Counted from the first letter of the stretch, positions 25,872 to 33,965 are shown. The stretch is 48,253 nucleotides of DNA from Actinomycetes bacterium (GCA_023432005.1 JAEYVF010000065.1:1-48253), one strand, 5' to 3'. Made by a program: numbers and translations. Notes: generated by a model not told the origin, from the letters alone.

Positions 25872-26776
25872 GCCAGCTCTCGCGTTACCCCTCGCCGCTC
25901 CGGTATCCGGGGGGCAAGGGCAAGATCGCCAACTACATCAAGGTGCTGATGATCGAGAACGGCCTCCTTGGCCGTGACTACGTGGAGCCGTACGCCGGGG
26001 GGTCGTCGGTCGCGCTCTCGCTCCTGTTCGAAGACTTCGCGGAGCACATCCACATCAACGACCTGAATCTCGGCGTCTTCTACTTCTGGAAGTCGGCCAC
26101 CGAGGAGACCGACGCGCTCTGCAAGCTCATCGCAGACACCGAGGTCACCATCGAGGAGTGGCACCGGCAACGGGCGGTCCTCGAAAGCCCCGACCCGACA
26201 CCCCTGCAAGTCGCCTTCGCCACCTTCTTCCTCAATCGGACGAATCGCTCGGGCATCATCAGCGGAGGCGTGATCGGAGGCCTCGATCAGAGCGGCCCCT
26301 GGAAGATCGACGCCCGCTACAACAAGGATTCCCTGATCCAGAGGATTCAGAAGGTTGGTCGCTACCGGAGTCGGATTACGGTCTCGAATCTCGATGCGGT
26401 CGAGTTCGTGAGGCAGTGGAATAGCCCGTCAGCCGAACCGGCGTTTCTCTACCTCGACCCTCCCTACTTCGAGAAGGGGGAAGGCCTCTACGACAACTTC
26501 TACGAGGCCTCAGACCACGCCGGGATTGCTACGGCTGTGCGAGACCTCGCGCACCCGTGGATCGTCTCCTACGACGCTCATCCCGACATCATCCGGCTCT
26601 ACCCCGAGGCGCAGCAGATCCGCTACCGACTCTCCTACTCCGCCAACCACGCGAAGAGCCTCGGGTCCGAAGTGATGTTCTTCTCCGACGACATCGCGGT
26701 GCCGGAGCTGGCTCCGAGCGGGGTCGGGATGCCTCGTGTCGCTCAGGCGCAACGGGAGCGCATGGCGGGGTTCTAA
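25868..26776 (+). CDS. D12-class adenine-specific DNA methyltransferase (Dam-like)
   Basis: 302 residues from ATG 25868 (ATGA overlap; a TTG two codons earlier is less likely). The SAM-binding and catalytic motifs are in Dam/D12 order: PLRYPGGKGK near residue 9, VEPYAGGSS near 39-47, FLNRTNRSGI near 121-130 and the catalytic DPPY at 197-200. These enzymes methylate N6 of adenine in a short site; the target cannot be read from the sequence. It pairs with the ParB-like gene rather than with a recognisable restriction enzyme. Its 3' end overlaps the integrase gene on the other strand by four bases. Confidence 0.9.
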   Translation: MSQLSRYPSPLRYPGGKGKIANYIKVLMIENGLLGRDYVEPYAGGSSVALSLLFEDFAEHIHINDLNLGVFYFWKSATEETDALCKLIADTEVTIEEWHRQRAVLESPDPTPLQVAFATFFLNRTNRSGIISGGVIGGLDQSGPWKIDARYNKDSLIQRIQKVGRYRSRITVSNLDAVEFVRQWNSPSAEPAFLYLDPPYFEKGEGLYDNFYEASDHAGIATAVRDLAHPWIVSYDAHPDIIRLYPEAQQIRYRLSYSANHAKSLGSEVMFFSDDIAVPELAPSGVGMPRVAQAQRERMAGF

Positions 26777-28251
26777 GCCGCGTCGGCGTCGTCGTTGAGG
26801 CTCGTCACGACCTTGTGCCGGACCTTCGCACGCTTGGCCCCGTAGCCGAGCTGCACCCGCACGTCGAGCAGCGCCTCGACCAACGAGCGCTTGGCATCGA
26901 ACGATAGGCGGTCATACTCCGCCCCGAGCCTCTGCCGGACCTCGACTACGCGACCGACCTTCACACGCTGGCCGGGCTTGAAGACTCCGAGCCGGATGTC
27001 TGCGAATCGCCCCGTAGCGGCCCTGGCCTGGGCCTCTTGGATGCCCCGGAGGAGAGCTTCCTCTTCCCGCTCCAAAGCGGCCATGCGACCGCCGACACGG
27101 CCCCGCTTGATGTCGCCGTCCTCGATTGCCTGTTCGAGGCGTCCCATGCGGCGCTGCACGTCCTTCAGCTCCTTGTGCAGCCTCCCGAGGCTCCCGTCGT
27201 CGTGGCCGGGGAACAGCTCGGCGGGTCCGTAGAGGAAGGCCGCGACGACCTCCTCGCGAACCCGTCGTTCGAGGATGCGCGAGCGGATCGTCGGGTGCGT
27301 CTTTCCGTCGCTTGGCACGTTCCGGTTGATCCGGCTCGTGCAGATGTAATACGGCTCGCGCTCGCTCGCGTTCCGGCTCTTCAAGGCCTTGGCCCCGAGG
27401 GGCCGGTCGCACACGTCGCAGACGACAAGGCCGCTCAGGAGGTGCTTCTCGGGCCTCCTGCCGGGCTGTGAGCGCCCGGCGATGATGGCCTGGGCCTTCT
27501 CGTGCGTGTCGCGGTCCACGATGGCCTGAATAGCGCTTTTCGGTTGCTCGACCCCGTAGCGCACGAGCGCCCCGTAGTTCCGCTCCCGGTCGATGAGCTG
27601 CCGCAGCTTGAACGCGGTCCAAGGGGTGCCCTGGGGGCTGGAGACGCCGCGCACGTTGAGGTCGCGCACGAGGGCACGGAGGGAGTTTCCATCGAGGACT
27701 GCCGCGTAGATGTCGCGGACGATCTGGGCTTCCTCCTCGCGGATCGTCACCCCGTCTTTCTCCCATCCGTAGGGACGCCGACCCGGAGCCGGGCGACCCT
27801 CCGCGACCGTTTGCTCGTTCGCTCTCTTCCGGCGCGCTCCCATGCGCTCGACCTCGCTCCGGGCAACTGCCACCTTCACCCGAGCGAACAGTCGCCCGGC
27901 GTCCGTGCCGAGGTCGGCCTCGCCGTTCAAGGTGACGATGCGCAGCCCGCGAGTCTCCGCCGCCTCGATCCACTGTTCAAGCTGGGCGGGCTGTCGGGTC
28001 AGCCGGTCGAGGTCGTAGCAGACGAGGACCGAGAACCGCCCGGCGTCGAAGTCGGCACGCATCCGCTCGTACTCGGGGCGGCGCTTCTCGCGACGCGAGG
28101 CCGAGATCGAGTTATCGACATAGACCTCGTGCGGCGTCCACTTGTGCTTCTTGATGAGCGCGAGCGCATCCTCGCGCTGTCGTGCGACCGCTCGCTCCTC
28201 GCCTGTCTGGTCGAGGGAGATCCGGAGGTAGACGGCGGCTCGGGTTGGCAT
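26773..28251 (-). CDS. Large serine integrase of the element
   Basis: 492 residues. The catalytic serine is S12 in AAVYLRISLDQTGEE, with the resolvase-like CYDLDRLTRQPAQLE and RVKVAVARSEVERMGARRKRA. A recombinase domain follows (GRRPYGWEKDG, RALVRDLNVRGVSSPQG), then a zinc ribbon (CDVCDRPLG and a single-Cys YYICTS), and a coiled coil (~residues 355-410) that would control directionality. It should integrate and excise the element at the CTCAT core. The start ATG is only 1 base from the att arm at 28253-28261, leaving no normal promoter or Shine-Dalgarno spacing. In the integrated state it lies downstream of tadABC on the same strand. Confidence 0.94.
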   Translation of the reverse strand: MPTRAAVYLRISLDQTGEERAVARQREDALALIKKHKWTPHEVYVDNSISASRREKRRPEYERMRADFDAGRFSVLVCYDLDRLTRQPAQLEQWIEAAETRGLRIVTLNGEADLGTDAGRLFARVKVAVARSEVERMGARRKRANEQTVAEGRPAPGRRPYGWEKDGVTIREEEAQIVRDIYAAVLDGNSLRALVRDLNVRGVSSPQGTPWTAFKLRQLIDRERNYGALVRYGVEQPKSAIQAIVDRDTHEKAQAIIAGRSQPGRRPEKHLLSGLVVCDVCDRPLGAKALKSRNASEREPYYICTSRINRNVPSDGKTHPTIRSRILERRVREEVVAAFLYGPAELFPGHDDGSLGRLHKELKDVQRRMGRLEQAIEDGDIKRGRVGGRMAALEREEEALLRGIQEAQARAATGRFADIRLGVFKPGQRVKVGRVVEVRQRLGAEYDRLSFDAKRSLVEALLDVRVQLGYGAKRAKVRHKVVTSLNDDADAA

Positions 28252-28277
28252 ACCCCTATTGTGACATTGCTCATGAG
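28251..28277. other. attR of the integrative element
   Basis: Arm CCCCTATTG at 28253-28261 and core ATGAG at 28273-28277. Sequence to the left is the element (the integrase start is at 28251), to the right the 5' part of the tad gene. Confidence 0.85.
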
Positions 28278-28334
28278 CACCCAGCCGGGGACGTCGCCGC
28301 GGTCGTCGGCGAGACGGTGCAGGAGTCGGCGCAT
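28273..28334 (-). pseudogene. 5' part of interrupted 54-codon tad prepilin-like gene
   Basis: From ATG 28334 the frame encodes MRRLLHRLADDRGDVPGWVL and then enters the element, where it would run on out of frame with the integrase to 27999. The DDRG-DVPG-W pattern parallels the TadE leaders (DDRGSAPVEF) downstream, with W where the usual glutamate sits. The 3' part lies at 19345-19452. It starts ~60 bases after the tadC stop, so it was gene four of the operon. The chimeric readthrough product probably has no function. Confidence 0.88.
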
Positions 28335-28394
28335 GCGGACAGTGTGGTGCGCGGCGCGTGCGGGCCGCGCGAGTTCTCCACAGGCCGCCGTCGC

Positions 28395-29334
28395 TCAGAA
28401 GCCCAGCTCGAGCACGAGCGTCGCGGGGAACAGCGCGAACACGACGGTGACGGGGAGGATGAGGAAGACGAGCGGCACGAGCATCGCCACCTCCTTGCGC
28501 CCAGCGGATTCGAGGAGCTGCCGCTTGGCGTCGTCACGGGAGTCCTGTGCTTGGGCGCGCAGCACCTCCACGAGCGGGCTGCCGCGGTCGAGTGCCGTCG
28601 TCAGCTGCTCGACGGCTCGGCTGAGCGCCGGCAGCTCGAGCGCGGATGCGCAGCGCTGCAGCGCCTCCGCGAGCGGCACCCCTACCTCGAGGTCGGCCAT
28701 GACGCGGCCGAGCTCGTGAGCGAGGTCGCCGGAGCCGATACGCGCGACCCGCCGGAGAGCGTCGCGCACCGTCTCACCGGCGGAGAGCGCGAGGCTCAGG
28801 AACTCGAGGACCGTCGGAAGCTCGTCGGCGATCCGCCGCATCCGCGAACGCGCACGGCGCGCGAGCAGCTGCTCGGGGAGCAGGAGACCCGATGCCGTCG
28901 CCGCCGACACGAGGGCGACCATGATCGCGGGCGGCACCGGCGCGGAGCGCGCGAGCAGCAGCACGCCGAGCACCCCGGCGAGGCCCCCCCGCGGCCGCCC
29001 ACAGGAGCTGACGCGCGCGGAAAACGGAGACCACGGGCTCGGAGCCCGACTGCCGCAGCCGGCGCGCGACCGTGACGTCGCCGCCGAGCAGCGCCGCGAC
29101 TCCGCGGGCGAGCCGCGCGACGACGGGCGCGAGCAGCTCGGTCAGCAGCGTGGCGGGTTCCCCCGAGCGTCGGGAGCGGAGTTCGCGAGCATCCGCCGAG
29201 ACGTCGAGGACGTAGGGCGCGACCCTGTCGCTCAATCGTCCGGCGCCCAGCCGCGGAAGGAGCGCGACGAGCGACCACAGGCCGAGCCCGAGCACGACAC
29301 CGAGGGCGACGGCCGCCGCGAGAGTCGGGCTCAC
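28395..29334 (-). pseudogene. tadC: tadC, frameshifted in a seven-G tract
   Basis: The N-terminal part from GTG 29334 (MSPTLAAAVALGVVLGLGLW, ending VFRARQLLWAAAGG) and the C-terminal part (GVLLLARSAPVPPAIMV, ending TVVFALFPATLVLELGF) are in different frames. The break is at the C7 run 28984-28990 (G7 on the coding strand). With one G fewer, the frame joins smoothly as AAAGGLAGVLGVLLLA and gives a full ~312-residue TadC: an F-domain platform protein with the helical LEFLSLALSAGETVRDALRR region and terminal membrane helices. TadC is the inner-membrane platform of the pilus. A real mutation, a phase-variable tract or a sequencing error would look the same. The start overlaps the tadB stop. Confidence 0.85.
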
Positions 29335-30203
29335 GCGAACCACCTCCGCTCCTCGGGCAGTCGGCCGATCGCCACCATCGCGCGGTAGGCGACCACCGTC
29401 ACGACGAGCCCGACGGCGAGCACCGCGAAGCCCGCGGGCGAGTTGTAGGCACGTACGGCCTCCGGTCGCGCCGCGAGGAGCAGCAGCACGAGCCACGGGG
29501 CTGCGACACCGAGCCGCGCGGCGCTCACGACCCAGCCCTGCCGCGCCTCCACCTCGGAGCGGAGGGCGGCATCCGTGCGCAGATGGGCGGCCAGGGATCG
29601 CAGCACGGACGGGAGCTCGGTGCCCCCGACCTCGCGCGCGACGCGCAGCGTCTCGACGACGCGGTCGGCGACCGGATCGGAGAGCCGCTGCTTGAGTGCG
29701 TCGAGAGCGACGACGAGCTGTCCCGTGGCCGACACATCGGACGCGAACAGGACGAAATGCGGGCGCAGCGGAGCGGGGCCGCTGTCGCCGAGCTCTGCGA
29801 GCGCATCCGGAAGGGACTGCCCCGATCGCAGACCGGCGACGAGGTGGTCGAGGGCATCGGGCCAGACCGCCCGCATCGCCCTCCGACGCGCTCGGGCGCG
29901 CGACGCGATGGCCGCGAACGGCGCGGAGGCGGCGGCGACCCCCGCCGCCACGGCGAGCGCGGCGACAGGCACGAGGGCGAAGACGACGGCTGCCGCCGCG
30001 ATGCCGACGAGCGCCGCGACGGCGATGACCGTCGGCGCCGAGACCTTGCCCAACCCCGCCTGGCGGATGCGCTCGCCGAGTCGAGCGAGCGCACCCGTCC
30101 TCGAGGACGTGCGCCGATCGTCCGCGATGCGGGGCCAGAGCCACGGCGACACGGCCAGCACGAGCCCGACGCCGAGCAGGAGGCCCCAGGCCGCTGCGAT
30201 CAC
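29331..30203 (-). CDS. tadB: TadB, tad pilus inner-membrane platform protein
   Basis: 290 residues from GTG 30203, overlapping the tadA stop (GTGA). N-terminal hydrophobic segments (AAAWGLLLGVGLVLAV; LVGIAAAAVVFALVPVAAL) precede the type II secretion F-domain (DALDHLVAGLRSGQSLPDAL, LKQRLSDPVADRVVETLRVA, GGTELPSVLRSLAAHLR). Further membrane helices lie near the C-terminus. TadB and TadC together form the membrane platform moved by the TadA ATPase. It looks intact, unlike tadC and the prepilin-like gene downstream. Confidence 0.9.
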   Translation of the reverse strand: MIAAAWGLLLGVGLVLAVSPWLWPRIADDRRTSSRTGALARLGERIRQAGLGKVSAPTVIAVAALVGIAAAAVVFALVPVAALAVAAGVAAASAPFAAIASRARARRRAMRAVWPDALDHLVAGLRSGQSLPDALAELGDSGPAPLRPHFVLFASDVSATGQLVVALDALKQRLSDPVADRVVETLRVAREVGGTELPSVLRSLAAHLRTDAALRSEVEARQGWVVSAARLGVAAPWLVLLLLAARPEAVRAYNSPAGFAVLAVGLVVTVVAYRAMVAIGRLPEERRWFA

Positions 30204-31456
30204 GCGACCGACTCCGCCTGCCGGGCGCGGGGCGGGTCGCGCAGGATCGCCACGGGATCGACACCTGCCCGCTCGAAACCCGCCATCCGCGGGGGCGTCT
30301 CGCCCGTCGCCTCGAGCCGCCCTCCCCGGTCGACGAAGAGCGCGACGGACTCGACCGATCCGCCGACCACGTGTCCGGTGGGCGCCGCGACCTCCACGAC
30401 GCGGCGGCGACCGTCGCGCCCGAGCTCGGCGTGCACGACGAGGTCGATCGCCGAGGCCACGGTCGGCGTCACGAAGGACACGTCGATGTTGCGCCCCGCG
30501 AGCAACGGCAGGGTGCAGAGCTTCGCGAGCGCGTCCCGTGCGGAGTTGGCATGCAGAGAGCACATCCCGGGGATGCCGGAGTTGAGCGCGATGAGCAGGT
30601 CGAGCGCCTCCGCCTCGCGCACCTCCCCGACCACGAGGCGGTCGGGGCGCATCCGGAGCGACTCCTTGATGAGGCGTCGCAGGCTGATCTCGCCCGTGCC
30701 CTCGAGGCTCGGCTGGCGGCACTGCATGGCCACATGGTCGACGGCATCGAGGGCGAGCTCGAAGGTCTCCTCGACCGTGACGATGCGCTCGGCCGGGCGA
30801 CAGGAGCCGAGCAGCGCGCCGAGCAGCGTGGTCTTGCCGCTGTGCGTGGCGCCCGTCACGAGGATGTTGTGGCCGGTGCGCACCGCGACGTGCAGGAACC
30901 CGGCGGCCTGGCTCGTGAGCGATCCGAGCGCCACGAGGTCGACGAGGCTGCGCATCCCGGTGCGGAAGCGGCGGATGTTGAGCGACACGTGGCCGCGCGT
31001 CACGTCGGGGATGACGGCATGGAGACGCGACCCGTCGGGCAGCGATGCGTCGACGAACGGGGAGCTCAGATCGACGCGGCGGCCGGTGCGGTGCAGCATC
31101 CGCTCGAGGAGCTCGCGCACCTGCGCGTCGGTGAGCACCACCGGCACCCGTTCGGAGACGCCCTCACGCGCCACGAACACGCGGTCGGGGGCGTTGATCC
31201 AGAGCTCCTCGACACCCGGGTCGTCGAGGTACGGCTGCAACGGGCCGAGGCCCGTGAGAGCGTCGACGACCTGACGGGCGATGCGCGCCTCGTCGTCGAG
31301 CACCGGCACCGTGCCTCCGAGGGCCAGCTCCGCGTAGCGCTGCACCTCGTCGCGCACGAGCCGCGCCGCGAGCTCGCGGTCGCCGTGCAGGTCGACGCCG
31401 TCGCGGCGCACGCGTTCGCGCACCTGCTCGGCGATGACCCCGACCGCGCTCGTCAC
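30200..31456 (-). CDS. tadA: TadA/CpaF-type pilus assembly ATPase
   Basis: 418 residues from GTG 31456; the frame is open further upstream, but that region overlaps the tRNA and lacks family similarity. Secretion-ATPase motifs: ELWINAPDRVFV, SRLHAVIPDVTRG, Walker A GATHSGKTTLL (THS in place of the usual TGS/SGS), the Asp/His boxes EETFELALDAVDHVAMQCR, and Walker B RLVVGEVREAEALDLL with SLHANSARDAL. It powers pilus assembly from the cytoplasm. No tadZ/cpaE or prepilin peptidase gene is in the window, so the locus is either reduced or relies on genes elsewhere. Confidence 0.93.
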   Translation of the reverse strand: MTSAVGVIAEQVRERVRRDGVDLHGDRELAARLVRDEVQRYAELALGGTVPVLDDEARIARQVVDALTGLGPLQPYLDDPGVEELWINAPDRVFVAREGVSERVPVVLTDAQVRELLERMLHRTGRRVDLSSPFVDASLPDGSRLHAVIPDVTRGHVSLNIRRFRTGMRSLVDLVALGSLTSQAAGFLHVAVRTGHNILVTGATHSGKTTLLGALLGSCRPAERIVTVEETFELALDAVDHVAMQCRQPSLEGTGEISLRRLIKESLRMRPDRLVVGEVREAEALDLLIALNSGIPGMCSLHANSARDALAKLCTLPLLAGRNIDVSFVTPTVASAIDLVVHAELGRDGRRRVVEVAAPTGHVVGGSVESVALFVDRGGRLEATGETPPRMAGFERAGVDPVAILRDPPRARQAESVA

Positions 31457-31588
31457 CCGGCAAGGATGTCGCGGCGCGGGCGGGCGCGTCGGCGGTTGTC
31501 CACAGGGGCGACGGTGTCGAGGCGCGCTTCGCGGCGCTCCTCGACCCCCTCGGAGAGCGAGGCGCCGCCGTAGACTGGGGCGGCCTCC

Positions 31589-31669
31589 GCGGGAGTGGTG
31601 GAACGGTAGACACGCAGGATTTAGGTTCCTGTGCCTCACGGCATGCGGGTTCGAGCCCCGCCTCCCGCA
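31589..31669 (+). tRNA. tRNA-Leu (anticodon UAG)
   Basis: 81 bases with acceptor stem GCGGGAG/CTCCCGC. The anticodon arm is CAGGA-TTTAGGT-TCCTG with anticodon TAG, followed by a long variable arm and the T-arm GCGGGTTCGAGCCCCGC. The discriminator is A and CCA is not encoded. It reads codon CUA, rare in such genomes. It is divergent from tadA. Confidence 0.96.
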
Positions 31670-31805
31670 CTCGAACGCCCGCGGGAACCCGCCTGCCCAC
31701 GGCACCATTCGGGGGTGAACCCCCAGGTAGACGCCCCGCTCTACGGGCTACGCTGAGACGAACCCCCGCCGATCGCTTGCGACCGACGCACAGGAGAATC
31801 CCCGC

Positions 31806-32573
31806 GTGCCTTTCACCACCGCCGCCTTGACCTTCATCGCCGCACTCCCTGCCGCGCTCATCCCGTGGCTCGATCCGCGCGCGATCGTCGAGAGCGGGCC
31901 GTGGGCGCTGCTCATCGTCTGCCTCATCGTGTTCGCCGAGACCGGGCTCCTCGTGGGCTTCATCCTCCCGGGCGACACCCTGCTCATCATCACGGGGCTC
32001 GTGACCTTCGCGGGCACGATGACCGAGTCGGGCACCGGCATCCAGATCCCCATCTGGTGGGTGTGCATCTCGATCGCCGTCGCCGCATTCCTCGGCGGCG
32101 AGGTGGGGTATCTCATCGGGCACAAGGGCGGCCCGCGCATCTTCGAGCGGAAGGACAGCGGGCTGTTCTCGAAGGAGAACGTCATCCGCACCAACAAGTT
32201 CTTCGAGCGCTGGGGACCGATCGCGATCATCATCGCCCGCTTCGTGCCCATCGTGCGCACCTTCGCCCCGGTCGCGGCCGGCGTCGCGCACATGAACTAC
32301 AAGCGCTACTCGCTCTACAACGCCGTCGGCGCGCTCATCTGGGGTGCTGGTCTCACCTTCGCGGGATTCCTGCTCGGCTTCATCCCGCCCATCGCCGACT
32401 TCGTGACGGAGTACATCGACGTCATCCTGCTGTGCGCGATCGCGCTCGCCGTCATCCCGACGGTCTTCCACTACGTGCAGGGCGTCGTCAAGGCGCGCAA
32501 GGCGCGCCAGTCCGGGGAGAAGCCGCTCACCGACGCGGAGGTCGTGCTCGACCCCGAGCTGCTCGACGACTGA
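31806..32573 (+). CDS. DedA-family membrane protein
   Basis: 255 residues from GTG 31806, with AGGAG ~9 bases upstream. Family marks: FAETGLLVGFILPGDTLL near residues 41-58, GGEVGYLIGHKGG, then RFVPIVRTFAPVAAGVAHM (the conserved R...P..R...G region) and YNAVGALIWG. Four to five membrane helices are evident. DedA proteins are thought to be proton-dependent lipid flippases or undecaprenyl-phosphate/PE transporters that maintain membrane homeostasis. The ~25 C-terminal residues are charged and cytoplasmic. A composite repeat element (32626-32711) lies between it and the convergent mntH gene. Confidence 0.92.
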   Translation: MPFTTAALTFIAALPAALIPWLDPRAIVESGPWALLIVCLIVFAETGLLVGFILPGDTLLIITGLVTFAGTMTESGTGIQIPIWWVCISIAVAAFLGGEVGYLIGHKGGPRIFERKDSGLFSKENVIRTNKFFERWGPIAIIIARFVPIVRTFAPVAAGVAHMNYKRYSLYNAVGALIWGAGLTFAGFLLGFIPPIADFVTEYIDVILLCAIALAVIPTVFHYVQGVVKARKARQSGEKPLTDAEVVLDPELLDD

Positions 32574-32625
32574 CGGCCTCCGGCTGCGCGGTCTCCGCGG
32601 TGTAGCGGGCGGCGATACCGCCGCG

Positions 32626-32711
32626 CGGCGGGAGCAACTACTCCCGCCGTGTGGTCAGTTCACCGCCCGGGAGTGCGGTTGCTCCCGCCGAAGGGGACGG
32701 TGCTCCCGCCG
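32626..32711. repeat. Composite intergenic repeat, copy 1 (hairpin plus spaced GCTCCCGCCGA boxes)
   Basis: Hairpin: CGGCGGGAG (32626-32634), 6-base loop, CTCCCGCCG (32641-32649). Boxes GCTCCCGCCGA begin at 32681 and 32702, 21 bases apart. Read on the minus strand the order is box, box, a CCCGGGCGG linker, hairpin, the same order as copy 2 at 38676-38808. It lies between two convergent genes, so here it may also terminate transcription. Confidence 0.75.
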
Positions 32712-32738
32712 ATTGGCTCGGGGCAGGGGCGCCGCGGG

Positions 32739-33965
32739 TCAGGCGCCCGTCGCGATGAGCACGAGCAGCGTCGCATTGAGGGCGATGAGCAGCAGCGCCG
32801 AGACGGATGCCAGCAGCGTCGTCCAGACGCGGTTGCGCGCGTCGCCCATGAGCTCGCGACGCGTCGTGAGCCACACGAGCGGCACGAGCGCGAAGGGGAT
32901 GCCGAACGAGAGCACGACCTGGCTCAGCACGAGCGCGAGGGTGGGCGGCGCCCCCACGACCAGCAGGGCCAGCGCGGGCAGGATCGTCACGAGGCGCCGC
33001 ACCATGAGCGGGATGCGCACGCGCAGCAGCCCCTGCATGATCTCGGCGCCCGCGTAGGCGCCCACCGACGTCGAGGCGAGCCCGGAGGCCAGCAGCCCGA
33101 CCGCGAAGAGCGTCGCGACGACAGGGCCGAGGGCGTCGCCGATCGCCGCATGCGCCCCCTCGAGGGTGTCGGTGCCCGCGACTCCCGGCAGCGTCGCCGC
33201 CGCGAGCAGCAGGATCACGAGGTTGACGGTGCCCGCGATCGCGAGCGCGATCGTCACATCGACCCGTGTCGCCCGCAGCACCAGCCGGCGGCGCGGCCCC
33301 TCCGGCACGAGGCCGAAGCGGTCGCGCGTGAGCGCCGAGTGCGCGTAGATCGCGTGCGGCATGACGGTCGCGCCGAGGATCGACGCGGCCAGCAGCACCG
33401 AGCCGGCATCCGTGAAGCGCGGGACGAGCCCCGCGGCTGCGGCGGCCGGATCGACGGGTGCCACCACGAGGCCCGCGCAGAACCCGATCGCGATGATCGC
33501 GACGAGCCCGACGACGATCCGCTCGAAGAGCTTCGGGCCGCGCCGGTTGTGCAGCACGAGCAGCGCGATCGACACGGTCCCCGTGATGACGCCCCCGAGC
33601 AGCAGGGGCAGGTCGAAGAGCAGGTTGAGCGCGATCGCGCCGCCGATCACCTCGGCGATGTCGGTCGCCATCGCCACGAGCTCGGCCTGCAGCCAGTATG
33701 CGTAGCGGCCCGGGCGGCTCCGGATGCGCTTCCCGAGCAGCGCGGGAAGGCTGGCGCCCGTCGCGACGCCGAGCTTCGCGGAGAGGTACTGGATGAGCCA
33801 CGCCATCGCGTTCGCGAGCACGACGACCCACACGAGCAGGTAGCCGTACTCCGCGCCCGCGCTCGCGTTACTCGCGACGTTGCCGGGGTCGAGGTACGCG
33901 ACGCCCGCGACCATTGCGGGACCCAGGAGAGCCCACAGACCACTCCGACGTCGAGTTTTCGGCAT
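32739..33965 (-). CDS. mntH: Nramp-family Mn2+/Fe2+ transporter
   Basis: 408 residues with about 11 hydrophobic helices. The helix-1 metal motif is YLDPGNVASNASAGAEYGYL (DPGN) and the helix-6 motif is LGATVMPHAIYAHSAL (MPH), both diagnostic of proton-coupled Mn2+/Fe2+ uptake by Nramp. The consensus transport loop GFCAGLVVAPVDP... follows the usual order. ATG 33965 has no upstream Shine-Dalgarno and lies in the middle of a 20-bp palindrome (33955-33974), so a leaderless transcript repressed by the adjacent MntR-like protein is likely. The repressor gene ends only 9 bases upstream. Confidence 0.93.
   Translation of the reverse strand: MPKTRRRSGLWALLGPAMVAGVAYLDPGNVASNASAGAEYGYLLVWVVVLANAMAWLIQYLSAKLGVATGASLPALLGKRIRSRPGRYAYWLQAELVAMATDIAEVIGGAIALNLLFDLPLLLGGVITGTVSIALLVLHNRRGPKLFERIVVGLVAIIAIGFCAGLVVAPVDPAAAAAGLVPRFTDAGSVLLAASILGATVMPHAIYAHSALTRDRFGLVPEGPRRRLVLRATRVDVTIALAIAGTVNLVILLLAAATLPGVAGTDTLEGAHAAIGDALGPVVATLFAVGLLASGLASTSVGAYAGAEIMQGLLRVRIPLMVRRLVTILPALALLVVGAPPTLALVLSQVVLSFGIPFALVPLVWLTTRRELMGDARNRVWTTLLASVSALLLIALNATLLVLIATGA

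Larger units (their letters stand above)
19448..28277. mobile_element. Integrative element (8.8 kb) inserted in the tad operon
   Basis: The ends share the 5-bp core ATGAG (plus strand; 19448-19452 and 28273-28277), giving a unit of 8825 bp. Just inside each end is an arm, CAATAGGGG (19461-19469) or CCCCTATTG (28253-28261). Joined as a circle, these make a 46-bp near-palindrome with the core in the middle, as in attP sites of large serine integrases. Removing the unit restores a tad gene. Contents: HUH Rep, six coupled small genes, serine resolvase, ParB-like protein, adenine methyltransferase and a large serine integrase next to the right end. G+C is visibly lower than in the flanks. No relaxase or FtsK/TraB-like transfer gene is seen, so it is best called an integrative (possibly mobilisable) plasmid-like element. 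Confidence 0.92.

Noticed and set aside
25868..26776. Classical type II restriction-modification system
   Set aside because: No recognisable restriction endonuclease lies next to the methyltransferase; the only partner is the ParB/Srx-domain protein.
27999..28334. A 111-residue gene starting at 28334
   Set aside because: It is the 5' tad fragment running out of frame through the integrase gene; only the first ~20 codons belong to a real gene.
31589..31669. tRNA-Leu as an attachment site
   Set aside because: No partial tRNA copy is seen elsewhere in the window and the serine integrase targets the tad gene instead.
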